DNA from: Nocardioides psychrotolerans
Lineage (GTDB): Bacteria; Actinomycetota; Actinomycetes; Propionibacteriales; Nocardioidaceae
Length of the DNA: 64,000 bases
Assembly: GCF_900113685.1 (NCBI RefSeq)
Contig: NZ_FOQG01000002.1
Location: forward strand, 337,404-401,403
Direction of reading: 5' to 3'
Shown: piece after piece, positions 10,328 to 19,258 of the stretch
How positions within the stretch are numbered: the first letter of the stretch is position 1
Layout: every line of letters begins with the position of its first letter
Made by a program: the position numbers and the translations under genes
The notes under the pieces: model-generated
What the model was told of the DNA's origin: nothing
What the model saw: only the letters and a program-made list of their open reading frames with translations
The model's database searches: none

Positions 10328-11111
10328 CCCACACGGCACCTGCGACCGCGAGCGTGAGTCCGGCGACCACGCTCGCGGTCCAGCCGTCGCGCACCTGGTC
10401 GCCGAGCAGCCACACGCCCAGCAGGGCGGGCACAGCGGTCTGGCCCACGATCAGTGGCGCGGTCGTAGCCGTGACCGCGTCGGCGTGCATGCCCAGGGAG
10501 TAGAGCCAGAACGAGAGCAGCCCGAAGAGCGGCACGGCGAGCGCCGCGACGACGACAGCCGCCTCGAACGGCAGCCCGACGCCGCGCACCGCGAGTGCGG
10601 AGCCTGCGTAGCCCAGGCCGGCCGCCGCCCCGAGCACCGGCCCGGCCCAGCCGCTCCCGATGAGCCCGACGAGGCCCAGCGTCAGGACACCGGCGGCCAG
10701 GGGGAGGGCGAAGGTCCACGTGGTCACCACCTCGCCCGGCTCGCCGGCACCGAGCGCGACGAGCACCAGCCCGGCGGTAACCGCCAGCACCCCGGCCCAG
10801 TCACCCGGCGCGAGCTCCTCGTCGACGCGCCGCGACGCCAGCGCCGTGATCGGCAGCGACAACGAGATCAGCACCTGCGCCAGGTAGAGCGGCACCAGGT
10901 AGATCGAGACCGCGTGCAGCACGAAGCCGCCGAGGTAGGCCAGCACGACCAGCATCGTCAGCGGGTCCCGCACGGCATGGGCCACGAAGTCGGTGAGCCG
11001 GCTCGGGCGCTGCGCGCCCCGTCGTACGGCGCGGGCCTGGGCGACGGCCGCGAGGCCGAAGAGGACGGCGGCCAGCAGCCCGGTCAGCAGACCGGCTGCC
11101 TGGCTCGTCAC
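10290..11111 (-). CDS. Multi-pass membrane permease, DMT/EamA-like
   Basis: A very hydrophobic protein of 273 residues with about nine or ten membrane segments and two similar halves, resembling drug/metabolite transporter (EamA) or magnesium-transporter NIPA-like proteins. Its start overlaps the DUF3043 gene stop by 4 bases (ATGA). The 3' end overlaps the convergent aldo/keto reductase by 38 bases. The substrate is not predictable. Confidence 0.75.
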   Translation of the reverse strand: MTSQAAGLLTGLLAAVLFGLAAVAQARAVRRGAQRPSRLTDFVAHAVRDPLTMLVVLAYLGGFVLHAVSIYLVPLYLAQVLISLSLPITALASRRVDEELAPGDWAGVLAVTAGLVLVALGAGEPGEVVTTWTFALPLAAGVLTLGLVGLIGSGWAGPVLGAAAGLGYAGSALAVRGVGLPFEAAVVVAALAVPLFGLLSFWLYSLGMHADAVTATTAPLIVGQTAVPALLGVWLLGDQVRDGWTASVVAGLTLAVAGAVWVSRSRVATATAS

Positions 11112-11692
11112 CGGTAGTGCTCAGGCAGCTCCTGGCCGATCTTGACCTTGGCCTTGGGCATCCGCATGAACTTCATCTGCATCGCGCGGGTGATGGAGTA
11201 GTAGGCGATGCCCTTCTGGCTCTCCCCGGGGAAGCGGCGCTCGAGCTCCTTCTTCATCCGGCGGCGCATCAGGAGGATGTCGAAGATGACCAGGAGCAGC
11301 GTGCCCAGCAGCAGCGTGTTGCCCATGCTCGCCAGGTCCGGGTTGCCGGAGTAGCCCAGGACCATGGTCACGATCAGCAGCGGGATCATCAGCTCGACGA
11401 TGGAGAAGCGGGCGTCGACGTAGTCGCGGACGAAGCGACGCATCGGCCCCTTGTCGCGGGCCATGAAGTAGCGCTCGTCGCCGGACTTCATGGCGGCGCG
11501 GACCTTCTGGCTCGACTCGACGCGCGAGGAGCGCTGTGCGGCGGCGAGCTCCTTGCGGGTGCGCGGCACCTTGGCCTTGGCGCGTGCCGCGGCCTCGGCC
11601 TCCTTGCGCGTGGGCGTGGGGCGACCCTTGCCACCGGGCTTCATCGAGGTGGAGTCGACGGTGGGGGTCTCGGACTTGCTACGACCAAACAA
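11108..11692 (-). CDS. DUF3043 membrane protein
   Basis: An actinobacteria-specific protein of 194 residues: a charged Lys/Arg-rich N-terminal 90 residues (RPTPTRKEAEAAARAKAK), two membrane segments (about residues 108-125 and 135-152), and a basic C-terminus. The start is TTG at 11692, giving the family-typical MFGRSKSE start, with GAAGG about 9 bases upstream; the frame is open further but has no good start. Divergent from pspA. The function is unknown in the literature I know. Confidence 0.8.
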   Translation of the reverse strand: MFGRSKSETPTVDSTSMKPGGKGRPTPTRKEAEAAARAKAKVPRTRKELAAAQRSSRVESSQKVRAAMKSGDERYFMARDKGPMRRFVRDYVDARFSIVELMIPLLIVTMVLGYSGNPDLASMGNTLLLGTLLLVIFDILLMRRRMKKELERRFPGESQKGIAYYSITRAMQMKFMRMPKAKVKIGQELPEHYR

Positions 11693-11778
11693 CGGGACAG
11701 GCCTTCGGGAGTCGGGGCAGGCAGGGGGCTGGCTGGCCCAGACTACCCGCGTGGTCGCGGAGCCCATCGGTGGCGCCG

Positions 11779-11784
11779 TAGGCT
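11779..11784 (+). promoter_or_regulatory. -10 box upstream of pspA
   Basis: TAGGCT at 11779-11784 predicts a transcription start near 11791 and a leader of about 45 bases before the pspA ATG. Confidence 0.4.
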
Positions 11785-11835
11785 GAAGTGAGACCACGCA
11801 CCACGCAGGACCAGCCGAGAGGGACCCCCCACCCG

Positions 11836-12630
11836 ATGAGCATGATGAAGCGCATCAGCCTGATCTTCCGGTCGAAGGCCAACAAGGCCCTCGACCGCGC
11901 CGAGGACCCCCGCGAGACGCTGGACTACAGCTACCAGCGCCAGCTCGACCTCCTCTCCAAGGTACGACGGGGCGTGGCCGACGTCGCCACCAGCCGCAAG
12001 CGCGTCGAGCTCCAGGTCGCCCAGCTCGAGCAGCAGGCCTCGAAATACACCGATCAGGCCGAGAAGGCGCTGAAGATGGACCGCGAGGATCTCGCTCGCG
12101 AGGCGCTGACCCGCAAGTCCGGCCTCCAGGGGCAGATCACCGACCTCAAGACCCAGCACGCCAACCTCCAGGCGGAGGAGGAGAAGCTCACCCTCGCCCA
12201 GCAGCGGCTGCAGGCCAAGGTCGAGTCGTTCCGCACCCGCAAGGAGACGATCAAGGCGACCTACACCGCCGCCGAGGCCCAGACGCGCATCAACGAGGCG
12301 ATGTCCGGCATCGGTGACGAGATGGGCGACGTCGGCCAGGCGATCCAGCGCGCCGAGGACAAGACGGCGCAGATGCAGGCACGGGCAGGTGCCATCGACG
12401 AGCTGATCGCATCGGGTGCGCTCGACGACGCCTCCTCGGTCAACGCCGGTGACGACATCGCCCGCGAGCTCGAGGCCATGAGCTCGCAGTCCGACGTCGA
12501 GACCGAGCTCGCGCGCCTCAAGGGCCTCTCGGCTCCAGCGGCGCCCGACGCGATCGCCCCCGGCGCCCCCGCCGACAGCGACATCGTCGGCGAGCCGCGG
12601 ACCGAGACCGAGGGCGAGAAGCCGCGCTGA
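11836..12630 (+). CDS. pspA: PspA/IM30 (Vipp1) family membrane-stress protein
   Basis: An ESCRT-III-like peripheral membrane protein of 264 residues. Nearly all of residues 10-215 is amphipathic and coiled-coil helix, with the family pattern DPRETLDYSYQRQ followed by long Gln/Glu/Lys-rich helices. The N-terminal MMKRISLIFRSK is the membrane-binding amphipathic helix. The last 50 residues are Ala/Pro-rich and disordered. Start chosen at ATG 11836; ATGs at 11842 and 11845 are also possible. A hairpin follows, then htpX and pspAB, a combination seen repeatedly in actinobacteria for envelope stress. Confidence 0.92.
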   Translation: MSMMKRISLIFRSKANKALDRAEDPRETLDYSYQRQLDLLSKVRRGVADVATSRKRVELQVAQLEQQASKYTDQAEKALKMDREDLAREALTRKSGLQGQITDLKTQHANLQAEEEKLTLAQQRLQAKVESFRTRKETIKATYTAAEAQTRINEAMSGIGDEMGDVGQAIQRAEDKTAQMQARAGAIDELIASGALDDASSVNAGDDIARELEAMSSQSDVETELARLKGLSAPAAPDAIAPGAPADSDIVGEPRTETEGEKPR

Positions 12631-12660
12631 CGCCTCGCTGCCAGGGCTGACAGCGAGGCG
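12631..12660 (+). terminator. Hairpin between pspA and htpX
   Basis: A perfect 10-bp stem (12631-12640 with 12651-12660) and 10-base loop begins at the base after the pspA stop. No T-tract. It probably terminates part of the pspA transcripts or protects their 3' end, making pspA more abundant than htpX-pspAB. Confidence 0.6.
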
Positions 12661-12698
12661 CTCAGGAAACGCTTGGGAAGCCCCTGGACACTGGAGCC

Positions 12699-13616
12699 AT
12701 GGCTCGCTCTCGGTTCATCGGTGACAAGGGGCTCACTGCCCGCATGACGCTCGTCATGTTCCTGCTCGGCGCGCTGTTCGTCGCGCTCGTGGTGGGGCTC
12801 GCATTGGCCGTGGGGGGCGGGCTGGGTGTCGTGATCGGCCTGGTCGGGATCGGCGTCGCGGTCTACCAGTGGTCTCGTTCGGACAAGATCGCCATGCGCG
12901 CGATGGGCGCCCGCGAGGTGACCCCCGAGCAGGCTCCCGAGCTGCACGGCATGATCGACCGGCTCTGTGCCCTGGCCGACATGCCCAAGCCCCGGGTCGG
13001 CATCGCCGACACCCACGTGCCCAACGCCTTCGCGACCGGGCGCTCGCCCGACCGCTCCGTCGTCTGCGTGACCACCGGCATCCTCCAGGTGCTGACCGTC
13101 GAGGAGCTCGAGGGCGTCCTGGCCCACGAGCTCTCCCACGTCGCGCACCGCGACGTGCTGGTGATGACCGTGGCCTCGTCGGCCGGCATCGCGGCCGGGA
13201 TGCTCACGCAGGGCGCTCAGTACGGCGGCCTCGGCCTCCTCGGCGGCCGTCGCGAGAACAACAACGGGCTGCCCGTCTGGCTCGTGGTCCTCGTCGTCAG
13301 CCTGGTCGTCTACGCCGTCAGCTTCGTGCTTCTGCGCCTGCTCTCGCGCTACCGCGAGATGTCGGCGGACCGCGCCGGCGCCTACCTCACGATGAACCCA
13401 GGCGCCCTCGCCTCGGCCCTGCAGAAGATCACCGGGGAGATGAACACCATCCCCGAGCGCGACCTGCGTCAGGTCAGCGCCGCCAGCGCGTTGTGCATCG
13501 CACCGGCCATCCGCGGGGTGTCGCTCAGGACCCTCACCTCGACCCATCCCTCGCTGGAGCAACGCCTCGAGCAGCTCGCGCGGATTCAGGCCGAGCTGGG
13601 CCGGCCCACGGTCTGA
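12699..13616 (+). CDS. htpX: M48B membrane zinc protease, HtpX-like
   Basis: Membrane-protein quality-control protease of 305 residues. Two N-terminal membrane segments (about residues 17-58), catalytic HELSH at residues 143-147, then two more membrane segments and the third-ligand region YREMSADRAGA. The C-terminal STHPSLEQRLEQL is the usual HtpX end. Sits between pspA and pspAB; its stop overlaps pspAB by one base (TGATG). A role in clearing damaged membrane proteins during envelope stress is known for the family. Confidence 0.93.
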   Translation: MARSRFIGDKGLTARMTLVMFLLGALFVALVVGLALAVGGGLGVVIGLVGIGVAVYQWSRSDKIAMRAMGAREVTPEQAPELHGMIDRLCALADMPKPRVGIADTHVPNAFATGRSPDRSVVCVTTGILQVLTVEELEGVLAHELSHVAHRDVLVMTVASSAGIAAGMLTQGAQYGGLGLLGGRRENNNGLPVWLVVLVVSLVVYAVSFVLLRLLSRYREMSADRAGAYLTMNPGALASALQKITGEMNTIPERDLRQVSAASALCIAPAIRGVSLRTLTSTHPSLEQRLEQLARIQAELGRPTV

Positions 13617-14191
13617 TGGCCGGCTTCTGGCAGTCGATCACCGGCCGGTCCCGGCCCAAGCAGGCCGACCTCGACGCGCTGTTCCTCGTGCCGAGCGCGG
13701 CGATCACGCTGCAGACGGCAGCCGGGCTGATGCCGACCGGCACCGGCTCGGTCTGCTACCGCGCCGCCCGCGGGGCCGGCTTCGCGGACACGCAGACCGA
13801 CGTGCTCGAGCTGATCCGGGGGGCCGCCGACGCGCCCCGGGTCGAGGTGAGCGGTGATGAGTTCGGCTTCACCTGGCTGACCGTGCACCGCGACCCCGAC
13901 GACACCGGTGGCCTGTGCACCGATCTCCACGCGGTCAACACGACCCTGGAGCTCGAGGGCTTCGGACCGTCCCTGCTGTGCTCGACCATCCCGTTCGAGG
14001 ACTCCGCGGGTCGCCGCGTGGCGCTGGTCTACCTCTACAAGCAGGCCTCGTTCTACCCGTTCGCGCCCGCGGCCGGGCAGAGGCGCGACACCTTGCTGGA
14101 GCTGCAGGTCGGTGAGACGCTCGCGGCGGAGATCCCGGTGGAGAAGGACAAGTCGCGCTGGCTGGCCCTGTGGGGGACACCCGGGCTCTGA
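13616..14191 (+). CDS. pspAB: PspA-associated protein PspAB
   Basis: A soluble protein of 191 residues, recognised by its WQSITGRSRPKQADLDALF start, which matches the PspAB family as I recall it, and by its fixed position after pspA and htpX. No enzymatic motif is visible. It overlaps the htpX stop by one base, so translation should be coupled. The function is unproven; association with PspA rests on gene context. Confidence 0.75.
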   Translation: MAGFWQSITGRSRPKQADLDALFLVPSAAITLQTAAGLMPTGTGSVCYRAARGAGFADTQTDVLELIRGAADAPRVEVSGDEFGFTWLTVHRDPDDTGGLCTDLHAVNTTLELEGFGPSLLCSTIPFEDSAGRRVALVYLYKQASFYPFAPAAGQRRDTLLELQVGETLAAEIPVEKDKSRWLALWGTPGL

Positions 14192-14248
14192 ACCACGGGG
14201 GCGGCCGTACGCCCGCGCGACCTCGCTGGCGATGCAAGAATCGGGACC

Positions 14249-15451
14249 GTGACGACGACCGCCGAGCACGAGCGCCGCGCCTCCCACATCGCCGCTTACG
14301 ACGTGCTGGACGGGCCGCCGCGGCGCGGCCTGCTGGCGGTGGTCGAGCTGGCCGCCAACATCTGCGACGTGCCGATGGCGACCATCAACCTGATCACCGA
14401 CGTGGCCCAGCACCAGGTCGCCACCGTCGGCTTCGACGCGTCGGTGTGCCGTCGCGAGGACTCGATGTGCGCCGCGGTGCTCGACGCCGACACCCCCATC
14501 GTGGTGGCCGACGCCAGCCTCGACGCCCGCTTCTGCGACAACCCGTTCGTCACCGGGGCGATCGGGCACGTGCGGTTCTACGCCTCCCACAAGCTGACGA
14601 CCCCGGCCGGCGTCAGCATCGGCACCCTGTGCGTCTTCGACACCGAGCCCCGCACGATCGACGCGACCCAGGTGGCCGCCCTCGCGACACTCGCCGAGCG
14701 GGTCGTCGACGTCCTGGAGCTGTCGCTGCGCAGCCGCCTGCTCGCGACCACGCTGGCCGAGGTCGAGGCGATGCGTGACGAGCTGACGGTCTCCAACGAC
14801 CGGCTGGCGTCGTTCGCCGGGCAGGTCAGCCACGACCTCAAGACACCCCTGACCAGCGTGACCATGTCGTTGGAGCTGATCCGGGAGCAGCTCACCGCTG
14901 GTGGCAACGCCAAGGACGCGGCCTGGCTGATCGAGAGGGCGCTCAACGGCTCCGACCGGATGGCGACCCTGATCGACGACGTGCTCGGCTTCGCCAAGCT
15001 CGGCGGCACGCTCAACGTCAGCAACGTAGACCTCGGCGACGTGCTCACCGAGGTGCTCGTCGACCTCGGCGGGGCGCTCCAGGGTGCCTCGACGGTCATC
15101 GAGACCCTCCCGGTCGTGAAGGGCGACGCCGTCCAGCTGCGGGCGGTGCTGCAGAACCTCCTCAGCAACGCCGGCAAGTTCCGCGCCACCGACCGCACCC
15201 CGCGGGTCGAGGTCAGCGCGCGTCGGCGCGGTGACGTCTGGCGCGTCGAGGTCACCGACAACGGTCCGGGCGTCCCGGAGTCCGAGCGTGAGCGCGTCTT
15301 CGAACCCCTGGCCCGCGCGACCGAGAGCGTCGAGGGTTTCGGCATCGGGCTCGCGACCTGTCGTCGCGTGATCCAGGCGCACCACGGCCGGATCGGTCTC
15401 GACGGGGCCCGCGGTGGCGGGGCCGTCGCGTGGTTCGAGCTCCCGGCCTGA
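14249..15451 (+). CDS. GAF-domain sensor histidine kinase (soluble)
   Basis: Four hundred residues: GAF domain about 20-160, HisKA dimerisation domain with phosphoacceptor His195 in SHDLKTPLTS, and an HATPase domain with N-box LLSNAGKF, G1 VTDNGPGVP and G2 GFGIGLATCRR. No membrane segment, so it should sense an intracellular signal. The GAF domain is Cys-containing (C39, C67, C74, C96, C128) but no heme or Fe-S motif is evident. No response regulator is adjacent, so it is an orphan kinase here. GTG 14249 follows AAGAAT by 7 bases, a possible leaderless start. Confidence 0.9.
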   Translation: MTTTAEHERRASHIAAYDVLDGPPRRGLLAVVELAANICDVPMATINLITDVAQHQVATVGFDASVCRREDSMCAAVLDADTPIVVADASLDARFCDNPFVTGAIGHVRFYASHKLTTPAGVSIGTLCVFDTEPRTIDATQVAALATLAERVVDVLELSLRSRLLATTLAEVEAMRDELTVSNDRLASFAGQVSHDLKTPLTSVTMSLELIREQLTAGGNAKDAAWLIERALNGSDRMATLIDDVLGFAKLGGTLNVSNVDLGDVLTEVLVDLGGALQGASTVIETLPVVKGDAVQLRAVLQNLLSNAGKFRATDRTPRVEVSARRRGDVWRVEVTDNGPGVPESERERVFEPLARATESVEGFGIGLATCRRVIQAHHGRIGLDGARGGGAVAWFELPA

Positions 15452-15485
15452 TCTTCACCCGGCCGGTCGCACCGGTCGCAGTGGC

Positions 15486-16670
15486 TTAGTCGCGGTGCGA
15501 CTTGCCCGGCAGGTCCAGCATCCGCTGCAGCGCCACGAGGGCGTCGCGCTCGGTGTCGTCGTCGACGTCGATCTGGTTGACGACGATCCCGTTGACCAGC
15601 GACTCCAGCGCCCACACCAGGTGGGGGAGGTCGATGCGGTTCATCGTCGAGCAGTAGCACACGTTTTTCTCGAGGAAGACGATGTTCTTGTCCGGGTGGG
15701 CGTTGGCGAGCCGCTTCACCAGGTTGAGCTCGGTGCCGATGGCCCACGTGGATCCGGCCGGCGCCGCATCGATCGTCTTGATGATGAACTCGGTCGAGCC
15801 GACCAGGTCTGCCTTGAGCACCACCTCGTGGGTGCACTCGGGGTGCACGAGGATCTGGATGTCCGGGATCGTCGCGCGCAGCTTGTCGACGACCTGCGGG
15901 GTGAAGCGTCCGTGGACCGAGCAGTGCCCCTTCCACAGGATCATGGTCGCGTCGCGCAGCTGCTCGACGGTGAGGCCGCCGTTCGGCTTCTGGGGGTCCC
16001 AGACGACGCAGTCGTCCAGCGTGTAGCCCATCTTGAGCACGGCGGTGTTGCGGCCGAGGTGCTGGTCGGGGAAGAAGAGGATCTTGCCGCCGCCCTCGAG
16101 GTGCGCCTTCTGGTCGAAGGCCCACTCGAGCGCTACCTCGGCGTTGGAGGAGGTGCACACGACACCGCCGTTGCGACCGCAGAACGCCTTGATGTCGGCG
16201 CTGGAGTTCATGTAGGTGACGGGCACGACGGCGTCCTGGACACCGGCCTCGGCCAGTGCGTCCCAGGCGTCCTCGACTTGCGTCAGCACCGCCATGTCGG
16301 CCATCGAGCAGCCGGCGGCGAGGTCGGGCAGGACCACCTTCTGGTGGGGGCCGGTGAGGATGTCGGCCGACTCGGCCATGAAGTGCACGCCGCAGAAGAC
16401 GATGTACTCCGCCTCCGGGCGACCGGCCGCGTCGCGGGCGAGCTTGAAGGAGTCACCGGTGACGTCGGCGAACTGGATGACCTCGTCGCGCTGGTAGTGG
16501 TGGCCCAGCACGAAGACCTTGTCGCCCAGCGCCTCCTTGGCCGCTCGCGCACGTTCGACGAGGGCAGGGTCCGAGGCCGCCGGAAGGTCGCCGGGGCACT
16601 CCACCCCACGCTCGGCACCGAGGTCGGTGCCGCGGCCCAGCGGCAGGAGGGGCAGGTCGACAGTCGTCAT
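15486..16670 (-). CDS. nadA: Quinolinate synthase
   Basis: [4Fe-4S] enzyme condensing iminoaspartate with dihydroxyacetone phosphate to quinolinate in de novo NAD synthesis; 394 residues. Hallmarks are GHHYQRDEV, FCGVHFMAESA, LVHPECTHEV and the C-terminal CYCSTMNRI, supplying the conserved cluster cysteines. Start ATG 16670 lies 6 bases after a TAGGAT box. Unusually, nadB and nadC are not adjacent on either side; the upstream neighbour is an acetyltransferase. Confidence 0.97.
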   Translation of the reverse strand: MTTVDLPLLPLGRGTDLGAERGVECPGDLPAASDPALVERARAAKEALGDKVFVLGHHYQRDEVIQFADVTGDSFKLARDAAGRPEAEYIVFCGVHFMAESADILTGPHQKVVLPDLAAGCSMADMAVLTQVEDAWDALAEAGVQDAVVPVTYMNSSADIKAFCGRNGGVVCTSSNAEVALEWAFDQKAHLEGGGKILFFPDQHLGRNTAVLKMGYTLDDCVVWDPQKPNGGLTVEQLRDATMILWKGHCSVHGRFTPQVVDKLRATIPDIQILVHPECTHEVVLKADLVGSTEFIIKTIDAAPAGSTWAIGTELNLVKRLANAHPDKNIVFLEKNVCYCSTMNRIDLPHLVWALESLVNGIVVNQIDVDDDTERDALVALQRMLDLPGKSHRD

Positions 16671-16676
16671 GGCTGG

Positions 16677-16682
16677 ATCCTA
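16677..16682 (-). promoter_or_regulatory. -10 box of nadA (leaderless)
   Basis: Read on the minus strand, TAGGAT is followed by 6 bases and then the nadA ATG; there is no Shine-Dalgarno. Confidence 0.5.
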
Positions 16683-16700
16683 GTTCGCTCGGATAGCCCG

Positions 16701-17582
16701 TCAGAGGAGGGCACCGTGGTGAACGTACGGCGACGGGGGTGCCATTCCCCGCAGCCCGAGATAGCCCTCCTGGTGGAGCTCCAGACGCGCGGCCAGTCCG
16801 ACGTCGATCGCCCACTCGTTGGCGGTCGTGAGGTGGTGGACGGTCTGCTCGGGACCGCCGTCGGCGATGGCCGTCCACAGCAGCCGGGTCGCCGTGGTGC
16901 GGTTGGTCGCGGCCAGGAGCTGCACGCTGCCGCCCGCCGCGAGGTAGGCGTAGCCCGAGCCGGTCGTGGTGTCGGAGACGATCGGTCGCCACAGGTGCTG
17001 CATCAGCGGGTGGTCGACGCCGTGGGCGGCGCCGCGCACCTGCCGGTCGATGGAGTCCATCAGGTCGGTGTCGGCGGCCGCGCCCTCCCGCACCTTCTCG
17101 ACGACCGGGATGGCGGAGCGGTCGACGGTGCCGCTCAGGTGCATCTGCGGGTGCAGCGAGAACCCCGCGAGCCGGTAGCGGCGCACGGCCCTCGGGTCGC
17201 TCGAGGACGACAGCATCCCGCGCAGGCACCCGCGACCGTGGTGCAGCGCCGCCTCGAGAAGGGCCCGCCCGACGCCACGGGCCTGCTGGCCCGGCAGCAC
17301 GGCGTACGTCGCGAGGCACCAGGTCTTGTCGCGCACGAAAGAGGTCGCCATCCCGATCAGGCCGCTCTCGTCGTCGGCCACCCAGCAGCCACCGGGGTCG
17401 ATCTCGAGGAAGTGCCGGGTCCGCAGGACCCACGCCTCGCTCCGTGCGGGGGGCCGGGTCTGCGGCTCGGGCGAGGCCCGCCGCGCCGTGCGCCGGTCGA
17501 GCTCCAGGAAGCTCTCGGCGCTGAGGCGTTCGGCAGCCCGGACATCGGCGGGCAGCATCGGCCGGATCGTCACCTCGGTCAT
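16701..17582 (-). CDS. GNAT family acetyltransferase, two-domain type
   Basis: A protein of 293 residues with an N-terminal GNAT domain; the acetyl-CoA loop is VLPGQQARGVGRALL near residue 95. The C-terminal half (about 150-290) looks like a second, degenerate GNAT-like domain, containing YAYLAAGG and the AIADGG segments. Start ATG 17582 is 6 bases after a TAGGGT box. The stop lies 30 bases upstream of the nadA start, so nadA has its own promoter. Substrate unknown. Confidence 0.8.
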   Translation of the reverse strand: MTEVTIRPMLPADVRAAERLSAESFLELDRRTARRASPEPQTRPPARSEAWVLRTRHFLEIDPGGCWVADDESGLIGMATSFVRDKTWCLATYAVLPGQQARGVGRALLEAALHHGRGCLRGMLSSSSDPRAVRRYRLAGFSLHPQMHLSGTVDRSAIPVVEKVREGAAADTDLMDSIDRQVRGAAHGVDHPLMQHLWRPIVSDTTTGSGYAYLAAGGSVQLLAATNRTTATRLLWTAIADGGPEQTVHHLTTANEWAIDVGLAARLELHQEGYLGLRGMAPPSPYVHHGALL

Positions 17583-17588
17583 GAGATG

Positions 17589-17594
17589 ACCCTA
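17589..17594 (-). promoter_or_regulatory. -10 box of the two-domain acetyltransferase (leaderless)
   Basis: TAGGGT on the minus strand, 6 bases before the ATG at 17582, no Shine-Dalgarno. Confidence 0.5.
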
Positions 17595-17619
17595 GGTGCC
17601 CGCCGGGGGTGGGGTCCGA

Positions 17620-17625
17620 CAAGAT
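17620..17625 (+). promoter_or_regulatory. Possible -10 box of the glycerate kinase gene
   Basis: CAAGAT, 6 bases before the ATG at 17632, in the same position as the other leaderless boxes of this window but a poorer match. Confidence 0.35.
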
Positions 17626-17631
17626 GGCGGC

Positions 17632-18717
17632 ATGCGAGTCCTGGTGGCGCCCGATAAGTTCGCGGGCACGTTGACCGCCGTCGAGGCGGCCGACGCGATC
17701 GCCGAGGGCTGGCACCGCCACTCTCCTGGCGACGAGCTCGACCTGGCTCCCATGGCCGACGGTGGTCCCGGCTTCGTCGACGTCCTGCACGCCAGCCTCG
17801 GCGGCGAGCTGAGCGCCATGACCGTCGAGGGGCCTTTCGGCACCCCGGTCCCGGCCACGCTGCTGGTGATCGGCGACACGGCCTACATCGAGACCGCCCA
17901 GGCGTGCGGGCTGCACCTGACCAAGGGTGAGGGCGTCGAGTTCGCCACCACGATCGGGGTGGGTGAGCAGCTCCTCGCCGCCCTCGGCGCCGGGGTCCGC
18001 ACCATCGTGGTGGGGCTCGGCGGCAGCGGCACCAACGACGGCGGCGGCGGGCTGCTCGAGGCGCTCGGAGCCCTCGGTGACGCCCCGCTCGACTGCGGTC
18101 CGGTGAACTTCGCGGGCGTGACGCGGGTCGACCTGGAGCCGGCGCGCCGGCGCATCGGCGACGTCGTGCTGGTCGCGGCCACCGACGTCGACATCCCGCT
18201 GACCGGTCTCTTCGGTGCCACCAAGACCTTCGGCCCCCAGAAGGGCGTCGCCGAGGACCGCCTGGTCCTGGTCGACGGCTGGCTGGAGGATCTCGCCAAC
18301 GCGACCGACCGTCGTACCTCGCTGGAGAAGGGGGCCGGGGCCGCCGGAGGACTGGGCTTCGCCCTGATGCTGCTCGGCGCGACCCGCACCCCCGGGATCG
18401 ACCTGGTCGTCGACGCGGTCGACCTGCGCGAGCGCGCCCGCCGCGCCGACCTGGTCATCACCGGCGAGGGCGCGTTCGACTTCTCCAGCCGTTCCGGCAA
18501 GGTGCCCTACGGCGTCGCGTCGGTCGCCGAGCAGGCCCTGCGGCCCTGCGTGGCGCTGGCCGGGCAGGTCCTGGTCGGCTCGCGGGAGATGCGGGCGCTC
18601 GGCGTCGAGTCGGCCTACTCGCTGGTCGACCTGGTGGGGGAGGAGCGGGCCTTCGCCGACCCCGCCGGCTCGTTGGCCGACCTGGCGGCACGTGTGGCAC
18701 GCACCTGGTCGCACTGA
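17632..18717 (+). CDS. Glycerate kinase (type 1, GarK/GlxK family)
   Basis: ATP-dependent phosphorylation of D-glycerate; 361 residues, normal for the family. Recognised by VLVAPDKFAGTLTA at the start, PMADGGPGFVD, VVGLGGSGTNDGG, and VITGEGAFDFSSRSGK, in that order. Start ATG 17632 is supported by family alignment of the MRVLVAPDKF start. It is the counterpart of the conserved kinase beside erpA in mycobacteria (Rv2205c by recall). Monocistronic. Confidence 0.92.
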   Translation: MRVLVAPDKFAGTLTAVEAADAIAEGWHRHSPGDELDLAPMADGGPGFVDVLHASLGGELSAMTVEGPFGTPVPATLLVIGDTAYIETAQACGLHLTKGEGVEFATTIGVGEQLLAALGAGVRTIVVGLGGSGTNDGGGGLLEALGALGDAPLDCGPVNFAGVTRVDLEPARRRIGDVVLVAATDVDIPLTGLFGATKTFGPQKGVAEDRLVLVDGWLEDLANATDRRTSLEKGAGAAGGLGFALMLLGATRTPGIDLVVDAVDLRERARRADLVITGEGAFDFSSRSGKVPYGVASVAEQALRPCVALAGQVLVGSREMRALGVESAYSLVDLVGEERAFADPAGSLADLAARVARTWSH

Positions 18718-18802
18718 CCCGGAGCGTTCGGGGAATACCGACCCGTGTGCGACCATTGAACTAGGTAACACACCCCCGCACCACGGACTTGGGAGTCATC
18801 AC

Positions 18803-19165
18803 ATGACCGAGCAGCTCGAGACCATCGAAGAGCGCCGCACCGACCAGATCAACCTGAGCACGGTCGCGGCCGGCAAGGTGAAGAGCCTCCTCGAGCAGGA
18901 GGGTCGCGACGACCTGCAGCTGCGGATCTCCGTCCAGCCCGGCGGCTGCAGCGGCCTGCGCTACCAGCTCTTCTTCGACGAGCGCACCCTCGACGGCGAT
19001 GTCGTCACGTCCTTCGACGAGGTCAACGTCGTCGTTGACCGGATGAGCGTTCCCTACCTCAACGGCGCGATGATCGACTTCGTCGACTCGATCGAGAAGC
19101 AGGGCTTCACCATCGACAACCCCAACGCGACCGGTTCGTGCGCCTGCGGAGATTCTTTCCACTGA
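18803..19165 (+). CDS. erpA: A-type iron-sulfur carrier (ErpA/IscA family)
   Basis: Transfers Fe-S clusters to apo-enzymes; 120 residues. The three conserved cysteines are C49 (GGCSGLRY), C113 and C115 (SCAC). Start ATG 18803 has GGGAG at 18791-18795. Upstream TAGGTA at 18762-18767 could be the -10 box. The gene is likely important for the nearby NadA and cytochrome bc1 Rieske protein, both Fe-S proteins. It ends at a strong bidirectional terminator. Confidence 0.95.
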   Translation: MTEQLETIEERRTDQINLSTVAAGKVKSLLEQEGRDDLQLRISVQPGGCSGLRYQLFFDERTLDGDVVTSFDEVNVVVDRMSVPYLNGAMIDFVDSIEKQGFTIDNPNATGSCACGDSFH

Positions 19166-19210
19166 TCGCAGGGAAGCATCCTCGAGCGAGGACAATCCTG
19201 ACCTCACAGC

Positions 19211-19241
19211 AACGCCCCCGACGGAATCCGTCGGGGGCGTT
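19211..19241. terminator. Bidirectional terminator between erpA and a small minus-strand gene
   Basis: A perfect 14-bp stem (19211-19224 with 19228-19241) around an AAT loop, placed between two convergent genes. Confidence 0.88.
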
Positions 19242-19258
19242 CGCGTGTCTCCGGTGCG

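Noticed and set aside
15414..17657. 747-codon plus-strand frame over nadA and the acetyltransferase
   Set aside because: It is antisense to nadA, whose Fe-S cysteines and motifs are clear; the peptide has no recognisable domain.
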